Below are positions 1 to 7,107 of a stretch of DNA of 12,678 nt, piece after piece. Both the position numbers and the translations under genes were made by a program. Under the pieces are notes generated by a model. The model did not search any database, was not told the origin of the DNA, and saw only the letters and a list, made by a program, of their open reading frames with translations. Numbering within the stretch: position 1 is the first letter of the stretch; each line of letters opens with the position of its first letter. This DNA is from Lachnospiraceae bacterium (GTDB lineage Bacteria; Bacillota; Clostridia; Lachnospirales; Lachnospiraceae), in NCBI GenBank assembly GCA_017476305.1, contig JAFVAA010000947.1:1-12678 (forward strand), given 5' to 3'.

Positions 1-509
1 GAAGCGAACTCAAATCCCGCAAGTCCCGCTTCTGCTATGCCGTTCGCCAGTGCAGAAAGCAGGATTCCGCTTCCGGAAAGAACAAATCGCTTTCCTCTTA
101 CCTCCTCCGGGAGAGAAAGCTCTGCCTGTCCTAAAAATCGTCTCCACAGATCAAAAATCTCCTCTTCGGAATACACCCCATAATCCTCTAACCCGGACAG
201 ACCACCAGGCCGTCCCTTCTGCCCCTTCCTGTGAGTAGAAATGATCACCCCGTCAAAACCGGCATCCCCGGCCAAAAGGTTGCTCCCATTTCCCATAACG
301 AAATACCGGACTGCCTTTTCCCTGTCTCCGTTCCCTCTGACACAGAAAAGTACGGCTTCCAGCTCATAGATATCGGAAGGAGTCACGAAAAGCTTCGCCG
401 GACCTCCGATTCGAAAGGTAGTGTGCTTCGATAACAGCTCGTTCCGCTTTACATGTTCCTCGCCGACGATCTGACTCAATTCCTCATACAATTTTTCAAA
501 ATCAGCCAC
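1..509 (-). CDS. murB: UDP-N-acetylmuramate dehydrogenase MurB, N-terminal part (runs off the window)
   Basis: MurB is a cytoplasmic FAD enzyme that reduces UDP-GlcNAc-enolpyruvate to UDP-MurNAc for peptidoglycan synthesis. The 169 visible codons carry the family landmarks: HTTFRIGGPA at residues 29-38, the FAD-binding GNGSNLL at 73-79, DAGFDGVII at 82-90, and GLAGFEFAS at the window edge, normally followed by GIPGTxGG. The start is a GTG at 507-509, because AAAGGAG lies 7 nt upstream and the conserved N-terminal length follows. The gene begins 28 nt after galT, with no promoter or terminator between, so it is probably the third gene of a leuA-galT-murB unit. Oddity: between GVII and the SGSGILLS strand there are about 58 residues where I expect about 21, so a charged segment of roughly 37 residues is inserted at about 91-140. 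The catalytic C-terminal half is outside the window. Confidence 0.93.
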   Translation of the reverse strand, partial: MADFEKLYEELSQIVGEEHVKRNELLSKHTTFRIGGPAKLFVTPSDIYELEAVLFCVRGNGDREKAVRYFVMGNGSNLLAGDAGFDGVIISTHRKGQKGRPGGLSGLEDYGVYSEEEIFDLWRRFLGQAELSLPEEVRGKRFVLSGSGILLSALANGIAEAGLAGFEFA

Positions 510-537
510 CCAAAGACTCCTTTCAAGCACAGCATAT

Positions 538-2037
538 TTACAGACTTTCTATAAAGCGCATGAACGCCTTTTCTCCTGCCTCATCGTTCTTATAGACACC
601 GGCATGCTCCAATACCTTTTTAAAAACGATACCGATTTCCTTTTGCAGGATCTCATCTACATTCTTTTCTGTAATAGAATCATAGCCTCCCTGGAACTCC
701 TCCACCCAGTCGGCATGCTTTAAAAGCTCCTCATCGCTCCGGATGTCCTTCCCTTCCACGATAAATTCTCCTAACCGCTTCATTTCTTCCTTTAATCTCG
801 CCGGAAGAACTGCAAGGCCCATGACCTCTATCAGCCCAATGTTTTCCTTTTTGATATGATGAAGCTCTGCATGCGGATGATAGACTCCCAAAGGATGCTC
901 CTCTGTCGTAATATTATTCCGAAGCACCAGGTCAAATTCATATTTTCCTTCGCGCATTCTCGCTATCGGAGTAATCGTATTATGTGGTTCCCCATCGGTC
1001 TCGGCAAAAATAAATGCCTCCTCATCTGTATATTTTCTCCAATGGTCTAAAATATGTGTCGCTGCTTTTACCAGCATCTCCGGTTTTTCATGACGGATAC
1101 GGATGACAGACATCGGCCAGTTGACGATCCCCGCCTCCAGCTCTTCAAAGCCATTCACCTTTATCTCCTTCTTTACAGAAGCACGCTCCATCGCAAATTC
1201 ATAGTGTCCGCCCTGAAAATGCTCATGTGCTAAAATAGAGCCGCCGACAATCGGAAGATCCGCATTGGAGCCAATGAAATAATGCGGAAACTGACGGATA
1301 AAATCAAGGAGCTTCCGAAATGCCGACTCATCAATCTTCATCGGTGTATGTGTTCCATTGAATAAAATACAATGCTCCGTATAATATACATATGGCGAAT
1401 ACTGCAGTCCCCACGCTTCGCCGTCGATGGTCACGGGAATCACCCTGTGGTTCTGACGTGCCGGATGATTGAGCCTTCCGGCATAGCCCTCGTTTTCCTT
1501 ACATAAAAGACATTTCGGATAGGAACTCTGCTTCGCATTTTTCGCAGCGGCAATCGCTTTCGGATCCTTTTCCGGTTTCGAAAGATTGATCGTGATATCA
1601 AGCGTTCCATACTCCGTGTCCGCTGTCCACTTCATATCCTTTGCGATACGGTATCTTCTGATATAATCGGTATCCTGGCTAAACGTATAGTAAAAATCCG
1701 TAGCCTCCTTCGGTGATTTTTCATAAAGTGCCAAAAACTTTGAAATCACCACACTGGGTGCAGGAACCAAAGCACTCATTAACTTCGTATCAAATAAATC
1801 CCTGTACACCACGCCATTTTCCTCTATCACTCCATGTTCATAGGCAAAATCAAGAATTCCGCCCAAGATTTCCTCAAGCTCCATCCCCTTCACCGTCTCT
1901 GTTTCATCGGTAAACTCCTCCAGCTTTAGGATTTCCAAAAGACGGTTCGTCGTAAAAACCACATCCTCCTTTTCTACAAGTCCTGTCCTTTCCCCATATG
2001 CCACCAGTTCCCTGATCAATGTGTAAATATCTGCCAT
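538..2037 (-). CDS. galT: UDP-glucose--hexose-1-phosphate uridylyltransferase, class II (Firmicutes type)
   Basis: GalT moves UMP from UDP-glucose to galactose-1-phosphate in the Leloir pathway, giving UDP-galactose and glucose-1-phosphate. The 499-residue protein matches the long class II form found in Firmicutes. It starts MADIYTLIRELVAYGE and has CLLCKENEGYAGR near 176-187. It also has the nucleotidyl-transfer motif HEHFQGGHYEF at 271-281, corresponding to the H-x-H-x-Q site of the HIT-like superfamily, and a long C-terminal domain. Length is normal and no break is seen. The ATG at 2035-2037 is preceded by GGAGGAGG that begins within the leuA stop codon (TAGGAGGAGG), and the gap to leuA is 13 nt, so the two are co-transcribed and probably translationally coupled. 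No galK or galE is present in the window. The family call is secure; the link to leucine control is inferred from position. Confidence 0.95.
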   Translation of the reverse strand: MADIYTLIRELVAYGERTGLVEKEDVVFTTNRLLEILKLEEFTDETETVKGMELEEILGGILDFAYEHGVIEENGVVYRDLFDTKLMSALVPAPSVVISKFLALYEKSPKEATDFYYTFSQDTDYIRRYRIAKDMKWTADTEYGTLDITINLSKPEKDPKAIAAAKNAKQSSYPKCLLCKENEGYAGRLNHPARQNHRVIPVTIDGEAWGLQYSPYVYYTEHCILFNGTHTPMKIDESAFRKLLDFIRQFPHYFIGSNADLPIVGGSILAHEHFQGGHYEFAMERASVKKEIKVNGFEELEAGIVNWPMSVIRIRHEKPEMLVKAATHILDHWRKYTDEEAFIFAETDGEPHNTITPIARMREGKYEFDLVLRNNITTEEHPLGVYHPHAELHHIKKENIGLIEVMGLAVLPARLKEEMKRLGEFIVEGKDIRSDEELLKHADWVEEFQGGYDSITEKNVDEILQKEIGIVFKKVLEHAGVYKNDEAGEKAFMRFIESL

Positions 2038-2050
2038 AATTTTCCTCCTC

Positions 2051-3694
2051 CTATCTCACTTTGTCCTTCTTTATTATAAGCATATGATTCACAGCATTTT
2101 CTAATGCCTGAATCGATGCTTTTATGATATCATCATCCGTCCCCACTCCCCAATAGAGCTTTTTATTGTCCTGTGTAACTCCAACATAAGCCATCGCTCT
2201 CGAAGAAGAATTCTTCGACAGAGAATGCTCCTCATATTCATCCAGGGTATAACTGATCTCCAAATAGCTTTTCATCGCATTATTGACTGCATTCAGACGG
2301 CCATTTCCTTTCGCTTCTACCGTTTCGATATGTCCATCCTTTTCGAAGGTCACTTTCGCGATAATGCCATCCTTTTGTTTGAAATGTGCTTCTCTGACTG
2401 CAAAGACCTTTTTCGTCTCGATGTACTCTTTCCGGAAGACATCTAAAATCTCAGCCGGTGAAAGTTCGGCATGAGCCCTGTCAGAAACGCCCTTCATCAG
2501 ATAGCCGATCTCCTCCCGCATCTTATCCGGCAGGATGATCCCGAAGTTCTGCTTTAATACATATGCCACCCCGCCCTTTCCGGACTGGCTGTTGATCCGG
2601 ATCACATCTGAATCATAGGTTCTGCCGACGTCTTTCGGATCGATCGGCAGATACGGTACCGTCCAAAGCTCTGATTTTTTCTGCTCCCTATATGCCATCC
2701 CCTTAGAAATCGCATCCTGGTGAGAACCGGAAAAAGCAGTAAAAACCAGCTCTCCTGCATACGGCTCACGCATGGATACCTGCATATCCGTCAGTCTCTC
2801 ATAGGTCTCCTTGATCTCCTGCATATTTCCGAACTCCAGACCGGCATCGACACCATGCGAATGAAGATTCATCGCCACCGTCACGATATCCAGATTTCCC
2901 GTTCTCTCGCCATTTCCAAATAAAGTCCCCTCCAAACGGTCTGCCCCGGCTAAGATTCCCATTTCTGCAGTAGCCACACCAGTACCCCTGTCGTTATGCG
3001 GATGCAGGGACAGTACCACATTTTCCCTGTATTTTAAATGCTTACTGACATATTCGATCTGGCTGGCAAACACATGGGGCATCGCATTTTCTACAGTAGA
3101 CGGGATATTGATCACCGCCTTTGCTTCTGCCTTTGGCTGCCATACATCCAAAACAGCATTGCAGACCTCTACTGCATACTCCACTTCCGTTCCGTGAAAG
3201 CTTTCCGGACTGTATTCAAATCGGATATTTCCCTTGACCCCAGCCGCCAGCTCCTTCAAAAGCTTCGCTCCGTCCACTGCGATTTTTTTGATCTCATCCT
3301 TTGACTTTTTGAAGACCTGCTCTCTCTGTGCCACAGAGGTCGAATTATAGACATGCACGATGGCATTCGGAGCCCCATCGACAGCCTCAAAGGTCTTCCG
3401 GATAATATGCTCCCTTGCCTGCGTCAGCACCTGTACCGTCACATCATCCGGTATCAGCTTTCGCTCGATCAGGGTACGAAGAAAATTGTATTCCGTATCA
3501 GAAGCCGCCGGAAAGCCTACCTCTATCTCTTTAAATCCAATATCCACGAGCATCTTAAAATATTCCACTTTTTCTTCCAGGCTCATGGGCTCGATCAGTG
3601 CCTGATTTCCATCACGCAGATCTACACTGCACCAGACCGGTGCTCTGTCAACAGAATCCTTCTTCACCCAGTCATAACATGGCTCGGGTGGCAT
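2051..3694 (-). CDS. leuA: 2-isopropylmalate synthase (start codon ambiguous, see in-frame TAG upstream)
   Basis: LeuA condenses acetyl-CoA with 2-ketoisovalerate, the first committed step of leucine synthesis. The 547 residues from ATG 3692-3694 contain the catalytic/metal motif LRDGNQ at 26-31, metal ligands in HPHNDRGTG at 231-239, GNGERTGN at 260-267, and a C-terminal feedback domain that includes GNGRLNAVNNA, GVTQDNKKLYWGVG and a final ALENAVNHML. The assigned start has no Shine-Dalgarno. A strong one (GGGAGGAAGG) precedes another ATG at 3728-3730, 36 nt upstream in the same frame, but codon 4 from that ATG is TAG (3719-3721). The read-through peptide TKDQKSYF leads directly into MPPEPCYDWV, which resembles the usual LeuA N-terminus as I recall it, so the longer start looks ancestral. 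Expression is controlled by the leucine T-box upstream. The gene ends in TAG, 13 nt before galT. Confidence 0.95.
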   Translation of the reverse strand: MPPEPCYDWVKKDSVDRAPVWCSVDLRDGNQALIEPMSLEEKVEYFKMLVDIGFKEIEVGFPAASDTEYNFLRTLIERKLIPDDVTVQVLTQAREHIIRKTFEAVDGAPNAIVHVYNSTSVAQREQVFKKSKDEIKKIAVDGAKLLKELAAGVKGNIRFEYSPESFHGTEVEYAVEVCNAVLDVWQPKAEAKAVINIPSTVENAMPHVFASQIEYVSKHLKYRENVVLSLHPHNDRGTGVATAEMGILAGADRLEGTLFGNGERTGNLDIVTVAMNLHSHGVDAGLEFGNMQEIKETYERLTDMQVSMREPYAGELVFTAFSGSHQDAISKGMAYREQKKSELWTVPYLPIDPKDVGRTYDSDVIRINSQSGKGGVAYVLKQNFGIILPDKMREEIGYLMKGVSDRAHAELSPAEILDVFRKEYIETKKVFAVREAHFKQKDGIIAKVTFEKDGHIETVEAKGNGRLNAVNNAMKSYLEISYTLDEYEEHSLSKNSSSRAMAYVGVTQDNKKLYWGVGTDDDIIKASIQALENAVNHMLIIKKDKVR

Positions 3695-3718
3695 AAAATA
3701 GCTTTTCTGATCTTTCGT

Positions 3719-3730
3719 CTAACCTTTCAT
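3719..3730 (-). other. Mini-ORF M-K-G-stop in frame with leuA, behind the strong RBS
   Basis: An ATG with an excellent Shine-Dalgarno (GGGAGGAAGG, about 4-8 nt away) begins a three-codon frame that ends in TAG. The next in-frame ATG, at 3694, starts the open part of leuA. The sequence shows this directly. It may be a nonsense mutation in codon 4 of leuA, tolerated through re-initiation, or a minimal leader ORF that meters leuA translation. An assembly or sequencing error is also possible. Which of these applies cannot be decided from one sequence. Confidence 0.6.
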
Positions 3731-3778
3731 CTTTCCTTCCTCCCATACAATAATTTTTCCGAAAAAGCTCCTATAAAG

Positions 3779-3805
3779 AAAAAAGCCTCTATGTATAATA
3801 GAGAC
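3779..3805 (-). terminator. Intrinsic terminator of the leucine T-box
   Basis: The stem GTCTCTAT pairs with ATAGAGGC (8 bp with one G-U pair) across a TATAC loop and is followed by TTTTTT. It sits 9 nt after the T-box element. This matches the terminator conformation that competes with the antiterminator when tRNA-Leu is charged. Confidence 0.9.
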
Positions 3806-4078
3806 GTAAATATACGCGATACCACTCTAATTCATGCTTCAAAAGCATGCTCTCACCAAGGCACATCTGTCCGGTTCCTGTCTGTCCGTAATTTTTCCGG
3901 AACAGTTCCCCTTCCCTTTATACCTCTCCCCTGTAACGGTGGGACTCCGTCCTGATCTACTCTCCTTCAACCGGCAACTCCAAGGCGAGTTCACTGCTTC
4001 GCTTCTACTGTTTTCCATCACCCAACAGCTTTCTGTCATCCACTTGGCAGCTACTATTCCTTTTCACAGTCTTTCCAT
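3779..4078 (-). promoter_or_regulatory. T-box riboswitch, leucine-specific (specifier CTC), controlling leuA
   Basis: This roughly 300-nt leader senses uncharged tRNA-Leu and permits transcription into leuA. Elements read on the minus strand, in order: the lower Stem I strand AAGG (4059-4062), the loop-E AGTA (4052-4055), and the strand CTGC (4047-4050). These are closed by GCAG (3994-3997) and CCTT (3982-3985), which leaves an internal loop TGAACTCG containing specifier CTC at 3987-3989. A GTCCCACCGTTACAGG segment at about 3928-3943 fits the Stem II/III linker region. The T-box AGAGTGGTATCGCG lies at 3815-3828; its TGGT can pair with ACCA plus discriminator A73 of tRNA-Leu. It is followed immediately by the terminator. 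CTC pairs with anticodon GAG and matches the downstream leucine gene. The 5' end is inferred from the promoter. This leader fills most of the 427-nt gap between recU and leuA. Confidence 0.92.
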
Positions 4079-4084
4079 AAATGA

Positions 4085-4113
4085 ATTATACCACATTCTT
4101 TTCACTTTGAAAA
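4085..4113 (-). promoter_or_regulatory. Sigma-A type promoter (extended -10) of the T-box/leuA unit
   Basis: A perfect -10 TATAAT lies at 4085-4090 with an extended -10 TG one base upstream (TGGTATAAT). A 17-bp spacer separates it from TTTTCA at 4108-4113, which matches TTGACA at 4 of 6 positions. Predicted transcription start is near 4078, just upstream of T-box Stem I. A perfect dyad overlaps the -35 and spacer (separate entry). Confidence 0.82.
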
Positions 4114-4116
4114 GAA
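4096..4116. repeat. Perfect 9-bp inverted repeat over the leuA promoter -35/spacer
   Basis: TTCTTTTCA and TGAAAAGAA are separated by AAG on the minus strand. The dyad covers the whole -35 hexamer and about half of the spacer of the T-box promoter. That is where a repressor operator would lie. It begins 5 nt past the recU stop triplet, so it could instead act as a weak hairpin at the end of the upstream operon, but no T-run follows. It is not a CodY box: the centre is 5 nt wide rather than 1. Confidence 0.55.
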
Positions 4117-4121
4117 CTTTT

Positions 4122-4661
4122 TTACTCATCTTCCCTGCTCTCCAGATCCACGGATAAAATTTCCAAATAATGTATATAGGTCTGCTTCAGGATCGGAATC
4201 CGGTATTTTTCTTCGAACTCCTCCCGCATAATGCTCTTTCTTCCGCCATTTTCCGCCCGGTCCCAAAAAAACTGCATATCGCGATATGGCATATAATAAT
4301 AAGCATCATCCCTCTCAAAGTAAACAATAAAAAAAGAAATCCCCTGCTGCCTTTCAAACTGCTTCATAAATTCCATCTGATGCTCATGCACATTCTGCAG
4401 TGGAAAGCTGGGCATTCTGCACTCCTTGGCGTCAAAGCAGACCGGAACTCCCTGAACCACCCCGATATAATCTACAGTACTCTTTTTTTCAAAATAGGCG
4501 CTTTTCACCTTATGGTGCTCCTGATCAAATTCCAGGGGAATGATAGAAGTGGGGATTTTCTGCACCAAAGCCAGATTCTCCCTTCTGTACCTTTCATTTG
4601 TTATATTGATGGATTCCTCTAAGCCAGATCCCCTGAGTCCGGTAGAATTCCATAATGCCAT
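4122..4661 (-). CDS. recU: Holliday junction resolvase RecU
   Basis: RecU cleaves four-way recombination junctions during repair and chromosome segregation in Firmicutes; it has a PD-(D/E)XK type nuclease fold. The 179-residue protein begins MALWNSTGLRGSGLEESIN, matching the family opening N-x-R/T-GLRG-x-x-LE. The catalytic region STVDYIGVVQGVPVCFDAKE spans 61-80 with acidic residues D64 and D77, plus K79 and E80. FPLQNVHEHQMEFM follows at 86-99, and GGRKS lies near 138. It is slightly shorter than the roughly 200-residue B. subtilis protein, with no missing motif. The ATG at 4659-4661 is preceded by GGAGG that starts within the TAG stop of the pseudouridine synthase gene (TAGGAGG), and the gap is 13 nt, so coupled translation is likely. 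In many Firmicutes recU sits beside a penicillin-binding protein gene. That is not the case here. Confidence 0.94.
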   Translation of the reverse strand: MALWNSTGLRGSGLEESINITNERYRRENLALVQKIPTSIIPLEFDQEHHKVKSAYFEKKSTVDYIGVVQGVPVCFDAKECRMPSFPLQNVHEHQMEFMKQFERQQGISFFIVYFERDDAYYYMPYRDMQFFWDRAENGGRKSIMREEFEEKYRIPILKQTYIHYLEILSVDLESREDE

Positions 4662-4674
4662 ATTGTACTTCCTC

Positions 4675-5676
4675 CTATGTTTCTTCCCGTATTTTTATCA
4701 GCACAGCTTCAAACTGCTCCGGAAGAGGTGCTGTCCACTCTGTCCCGTGATATTTCTCCGGAAGATACTCTGCCTGAGACAGGACCAGTTTCCATGCATG
4801 AAGCAGCTGATACCTGACACCAAAATCCTTTCGAAATAAAAATGCTTCTTCCTTCTCTCCGTATTTCAAATCTCCTATGACCGGATGTCCGATACTAGCT
4901 AAATGTGCCCGGATCTGATGCGGTCTTCCGGTGATCAAATGCACGCAGAGCAGGGTATACGCTTTCCCTTTCCACATAAAATGTTCCTTAGGGCTATATG
5001 CCGTTTCGATCCACACAGCATTTTCCGCTTGATGCTTCGAGACAGTCACTTGATTATTCCGTTCTGATTTTGACAAATACCCTTCGATCCTTTGCTCCTT
5101 TTCTACATTTCCCTTCACCAGGCACAGATAGTATTTTTTCAGCTCTCTTTCCTTGAACAGACGATTGAGATACTGCAGGGCAGCGACCGTTTTTCCGGAA
5201 ACCACAAGTCCCGTGGTATTTCTGTCTAAACGGTTGCAGATTCCTGCCTTGAAAACATTCTGCGCGCCAAGCTCCTCAGACAGATATGCCTGAAGCCACT
5301 CCACCAAGGATACATCCTCAGCCTTCGCTTTCTGGGACAATACTCCCGCCGGCTTATTTACCACCAGGATCTGTTCATCCTCATAAATTACAGACAGCCC
5401 GTGAAATTCCTCCGGAAATGAAAAAGGTTCCCTGTTCTCCCCCTCTGCCGCTGTGGACGTCCGAAACTTTTCTATGGTCTGCTCCGACAGATACAGCCTG
5501 ATCCGGTCTCCCGTCTTTAACCGTTCCTTCCCCACCGCCTTTTTCCCGTTTAGAACAATATTTTTCTTGCGAAGCATTTTATAAAAAAAACCCTTTGGCT
5601 CATGGTCCAAATATTTCGCTAAAAAATGATCCAAACGCTGTCCTTCCTCGCGAACAGTCACCACAACCTCCCGCAT
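4675..5676 (-). CDS. RluA/RluD-family RNA pseudouridine synthase with S4 domain
   Basis: This enzyme isomerises uridine to pseudouridine in structured RNA, most likely 23S rRNA. The specific target cannot be read from sequence. An N-terminal S4 RNA-binding domain lies at about 12-65 (QRLDHFLAKYL, then IVLNGKKAVGKERLKTGDRI). The RluA catalytic domain follows, with VVNKPAGVLSQ at about 106-116, the catalytic Asp151 in NRLDRNTTGLVV (usual form HRLDxxTSG), and TGRPHQIRAHLASIGHPVIGD in the C-terminal half. The His before RLD is Asn here and Ser is Thr; both are tolerated in this family. I chose the ATG at 5674-5676 (333 residues) over one 18 nt upstream, because that extra peptide would be encoded by the Shine-Dalgarno itself (AAGGAGAGCGAT) and would overlap the previous gene. 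The previous gene ends 10 nt upstream. Confidence 0.92.
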   Translation of the reverse strand: MREVVVTVREEGQRLDHFLAKYLDHEPKGFFYKMLRKKNIVLNGKKAVGKERLKTGDRIRLYLSEQTIEKFRTSTAAEGENREPFSFPEEFHGLSVIYEDEQILVVNKPAGVLSQKAKAEDVSLVEWLQAYLSEELGAQNVFKAGICNRLDRNTTGLVVSGKTVAALQYLNRLFKERELKKYYLCLVKGNVEKEQRIEGYLSKSERNNQVTVSKHQAENAVWIETAYSPKEHFMWKGKAYTLLCVHLITGRPHQIRAHLASIGHPVIGDLKYGEKEEAFLFRKDFGVRYQLLHAWKLVLSQAEYLPEKYHGTEWTAPLPEQFEAVLIKIREET

Positions 5677-5686
5677 ATCGCTCTCC

Positions 5687-6250
5687 TTATACAATCAACG
5701 AAATCAGATATGATTTCACCTTTTCCTCTTCTTCCCCATCCACTTCCTCTTCCGGAACACTGGAAAGCTCTGCCAAAAAATTTCTCTCTCCCTCCACGAT
5801 CTTTACTTTGTAGTCTTCTCCCCAGTTATGAATGCCATCCCGTAAATATTTTCGGACATAAGAGAGCTCCTGCCTGCCTTTGCCCAAAATTCCGATCACC
5901 TGCCCGTTTCCCACAGCCAGTAAATCCAAGTGCATCACTTTCTCACTGGAGGTGATCACCAGATCCGCATAAAGCGTCATCCCCTTCGGGAGCTTAGCCT
6001 GCGTTTTTTCATAAAGCTCCTTAGAGACCGTCCGATAGGGAAATAGTACAATAAAAGCCACCAGGCTTTTCGCCACCGGAAGCACGAACAGCACGGCAAT
6101 GACCGTAAAAATGTTTTTATTTGACATTTTATTTAAAAATAAGCCCGCAATAAATATGGCAGCTCCAATCAGTGCCATAAGTATTGTCTTTATGAGTGCA
6201 TTTCTCTTTTTCGCTCTGATATATCCATAATCACCACGTTTTATTTTCAT
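5687..6250 (-). CDS. Conserved hypothetical protein with two membrane segments
   Basis: I do not recognise a characterised family. The 187-residue protein starts MKIKRGDYGYIRAKKRN. It has two hydrophobic stretches, at about 18-39 and 45-70, so it is probably a membrane hairpin with both ends cytoplasmic. A soluble alpha/beta-looking region of about 115 residues follows, with LVITSSEKVMHLDLLAVGNGQVIGILGKGRQEL, and then an acidic run (PEEEVDGEEEEK) before the C-terminus. No catalytic motif is evident. My recollection is that similar proteins beginning MKIKxGDYGYI occur beside alarmone synthetase and pseudouridine synthase genes in Lachnospiraceae, but I could not check this. The ATG at 6248-6250 has GGAGAGGAT directly upstream. 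It lies 41 nt after the alarmone synthetase gene and 10 nt before the pseudouridine synthase gene, so it belongs to that operon. Confidence 0.85.
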   Translation of the reverse strand: MKIKRGDYGYIRAKKRNALIKTILMALIGAAIFIAGLFLNKMSNKNIFTVIAVLFVLPVAKSLVAFIVLFPYRTVSKELYEKTQAKLPKGMTLYADLVITSSEKVMHLDLLAVGNGQVIGILGKGRQELSYVRKYLRDGIHNWGEDYKVKIVEGERNFLAELSSVPEEEVDGEEEEKVKSYLISLIV

Positions 6251-6291
6251 ATCCTCTCCATTTCATCTAATGGCATTTCCTCTAAAGAACA

Positions 6292-7107
6292 TCAGCTGCG
6301 GTATCCCTGTACACTTTGTGCACGATATGTCTCCGCTATGATATCCAGCTGCTTGTTGAACCGCTTGAGCATTGCCATATCATCCTCCATGTACACCTTG
6401 AAAAATTCATTCTGAATCTTGTTCACTTCGCGTTCGTTCGCTACATAGTACAGATTCTCTATATTATTTAAAATATCGGAAATAATATTTGCTTTCTGCC
6501 TGTTGGAATTCTGTGCGTCCATAATCTCATCCCGCACTGATGACATCTCCGTATCAAGCGCATCCACAGCCTCCGCAGACCGCAGAAGACGCTCCCTGAT
6601 ATCATCCGGCATATGCTCCCGGTATTTATACTGCAGGGAATGTTCGATCGTAGACCAAAAATTCATCGCCAGTGTCCGTATCTGAATCTCCACCTCGATC
6701 CGCTTTGGTCCCTGGATCGTATGGACCGTATAATATGCGATGATATGATAGCTTCGATAACCGCTGTCCTTTGCCTTTGTAATATAATCCTTTTCCTGTT
6801 TGATTTCCAGATCATTACGATCCCTGATGATCTTCACAACAGTCTCAATATCCTCTACGAACTGACAGATCAGACGAATGCCTGCAATGTCCTCCACCCT
6901 TGTTTCCAGCTCGGATAGCTCCGCACCTTTTCTTTTCAGCTTTTCCAGGATACTGGATACTCTTTTCACACGTCCGCTCACCATCTCAATCGGTGAATAC
7001 ATTTTTGCATCCTGATACTGCTGCTTTACATGATTGAACTTTACCACCAGCTCATCTACCGCCAAATGGTATGGCTCTAATACCTCTCTCCAAAGCTGTA
7101 CCTCCAT
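6292..7107 (-). CDS. Small alarmone synthetase, GTP pyrophosphokinase family (RelQ/YjbM-like)
   Basis: This protein probably transfers pyrophosphate from ATP to GTP or GDP to make (p)ppGpp. At 271 residues with no HD hydrolase, TGS or ACT domain, it is a synthetase-only enzyme rather than a full Rel. The synthetase core shows the conserved VSGRVKRVSSILEKLKRK region (43-60), EDIAGIRLIC (72-81), the substrate loop KDSGYRSYH (113-121), and EVEIQIRTLAMNFWSTIEH (138-156). A helical C-terminal half follows, as in tetrameric RelQ proteins. It is somewhat longer than B. subtilis YjbM (about 210). The start ATG at 7105-7107 lies 31 nt inside the preceding M23 peptidase gene and has GGAGGAGGG about 5-8 nt upstream, inside that gene. 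The overlap suggests coupled translation. The gene ends in TGA. Confidence 0.93.
   Translation of the reverse strand: MEVQLWREVLEPYHLAVDELVVKFNHVKQQYQDAKMYSPIEMVSGRVKRVSSILEKLKRKGAELSELETRVEDIAGIRLICQFVEDIETVVKIIRDRNDLEIKQEKDYITKAKDSGYRSYHIIAYYTVHTIQGPKRIEVEIQIRTLAMNFWSTIEHSLQYKYREHMPDDIRERLLRSAEAVDALDTEMSSVRDEIMDAQNSNRQKANIISDILNNIENLYYVANEREVNKIQNEFFKVYMEDDMAMLKRFNKQLDIIAETYRAQSVQGYRS

Noticed and set aside
3353..3955. Plus-strand 200-codon open frame across leuA and its leader
   Set aside because: It lies antisense to leuA and the T-box, has no RBS or recognisable domain, and its composition follows the reverse of coding sequence.
3839..4039. Minus-strand 66-codon frame inside the leuA leader
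   Set aside because: It coincides with T-box Stem I to Stem III, which explains the sequence; it has no RBS and no protein-like features.
4170..4622. Plus-strand 150-codon open frame antisense to recU
   Set aside because: It is a shadow of a well-supported gene, with no RBS and no domain.
5677..5694. Upstream ATG (18 nt earlier) for the pseudouridine synthase
   Set aside because: The extra codons are the Shine-Dalgarno of the downstream ATG and would overlap the preceding gene.
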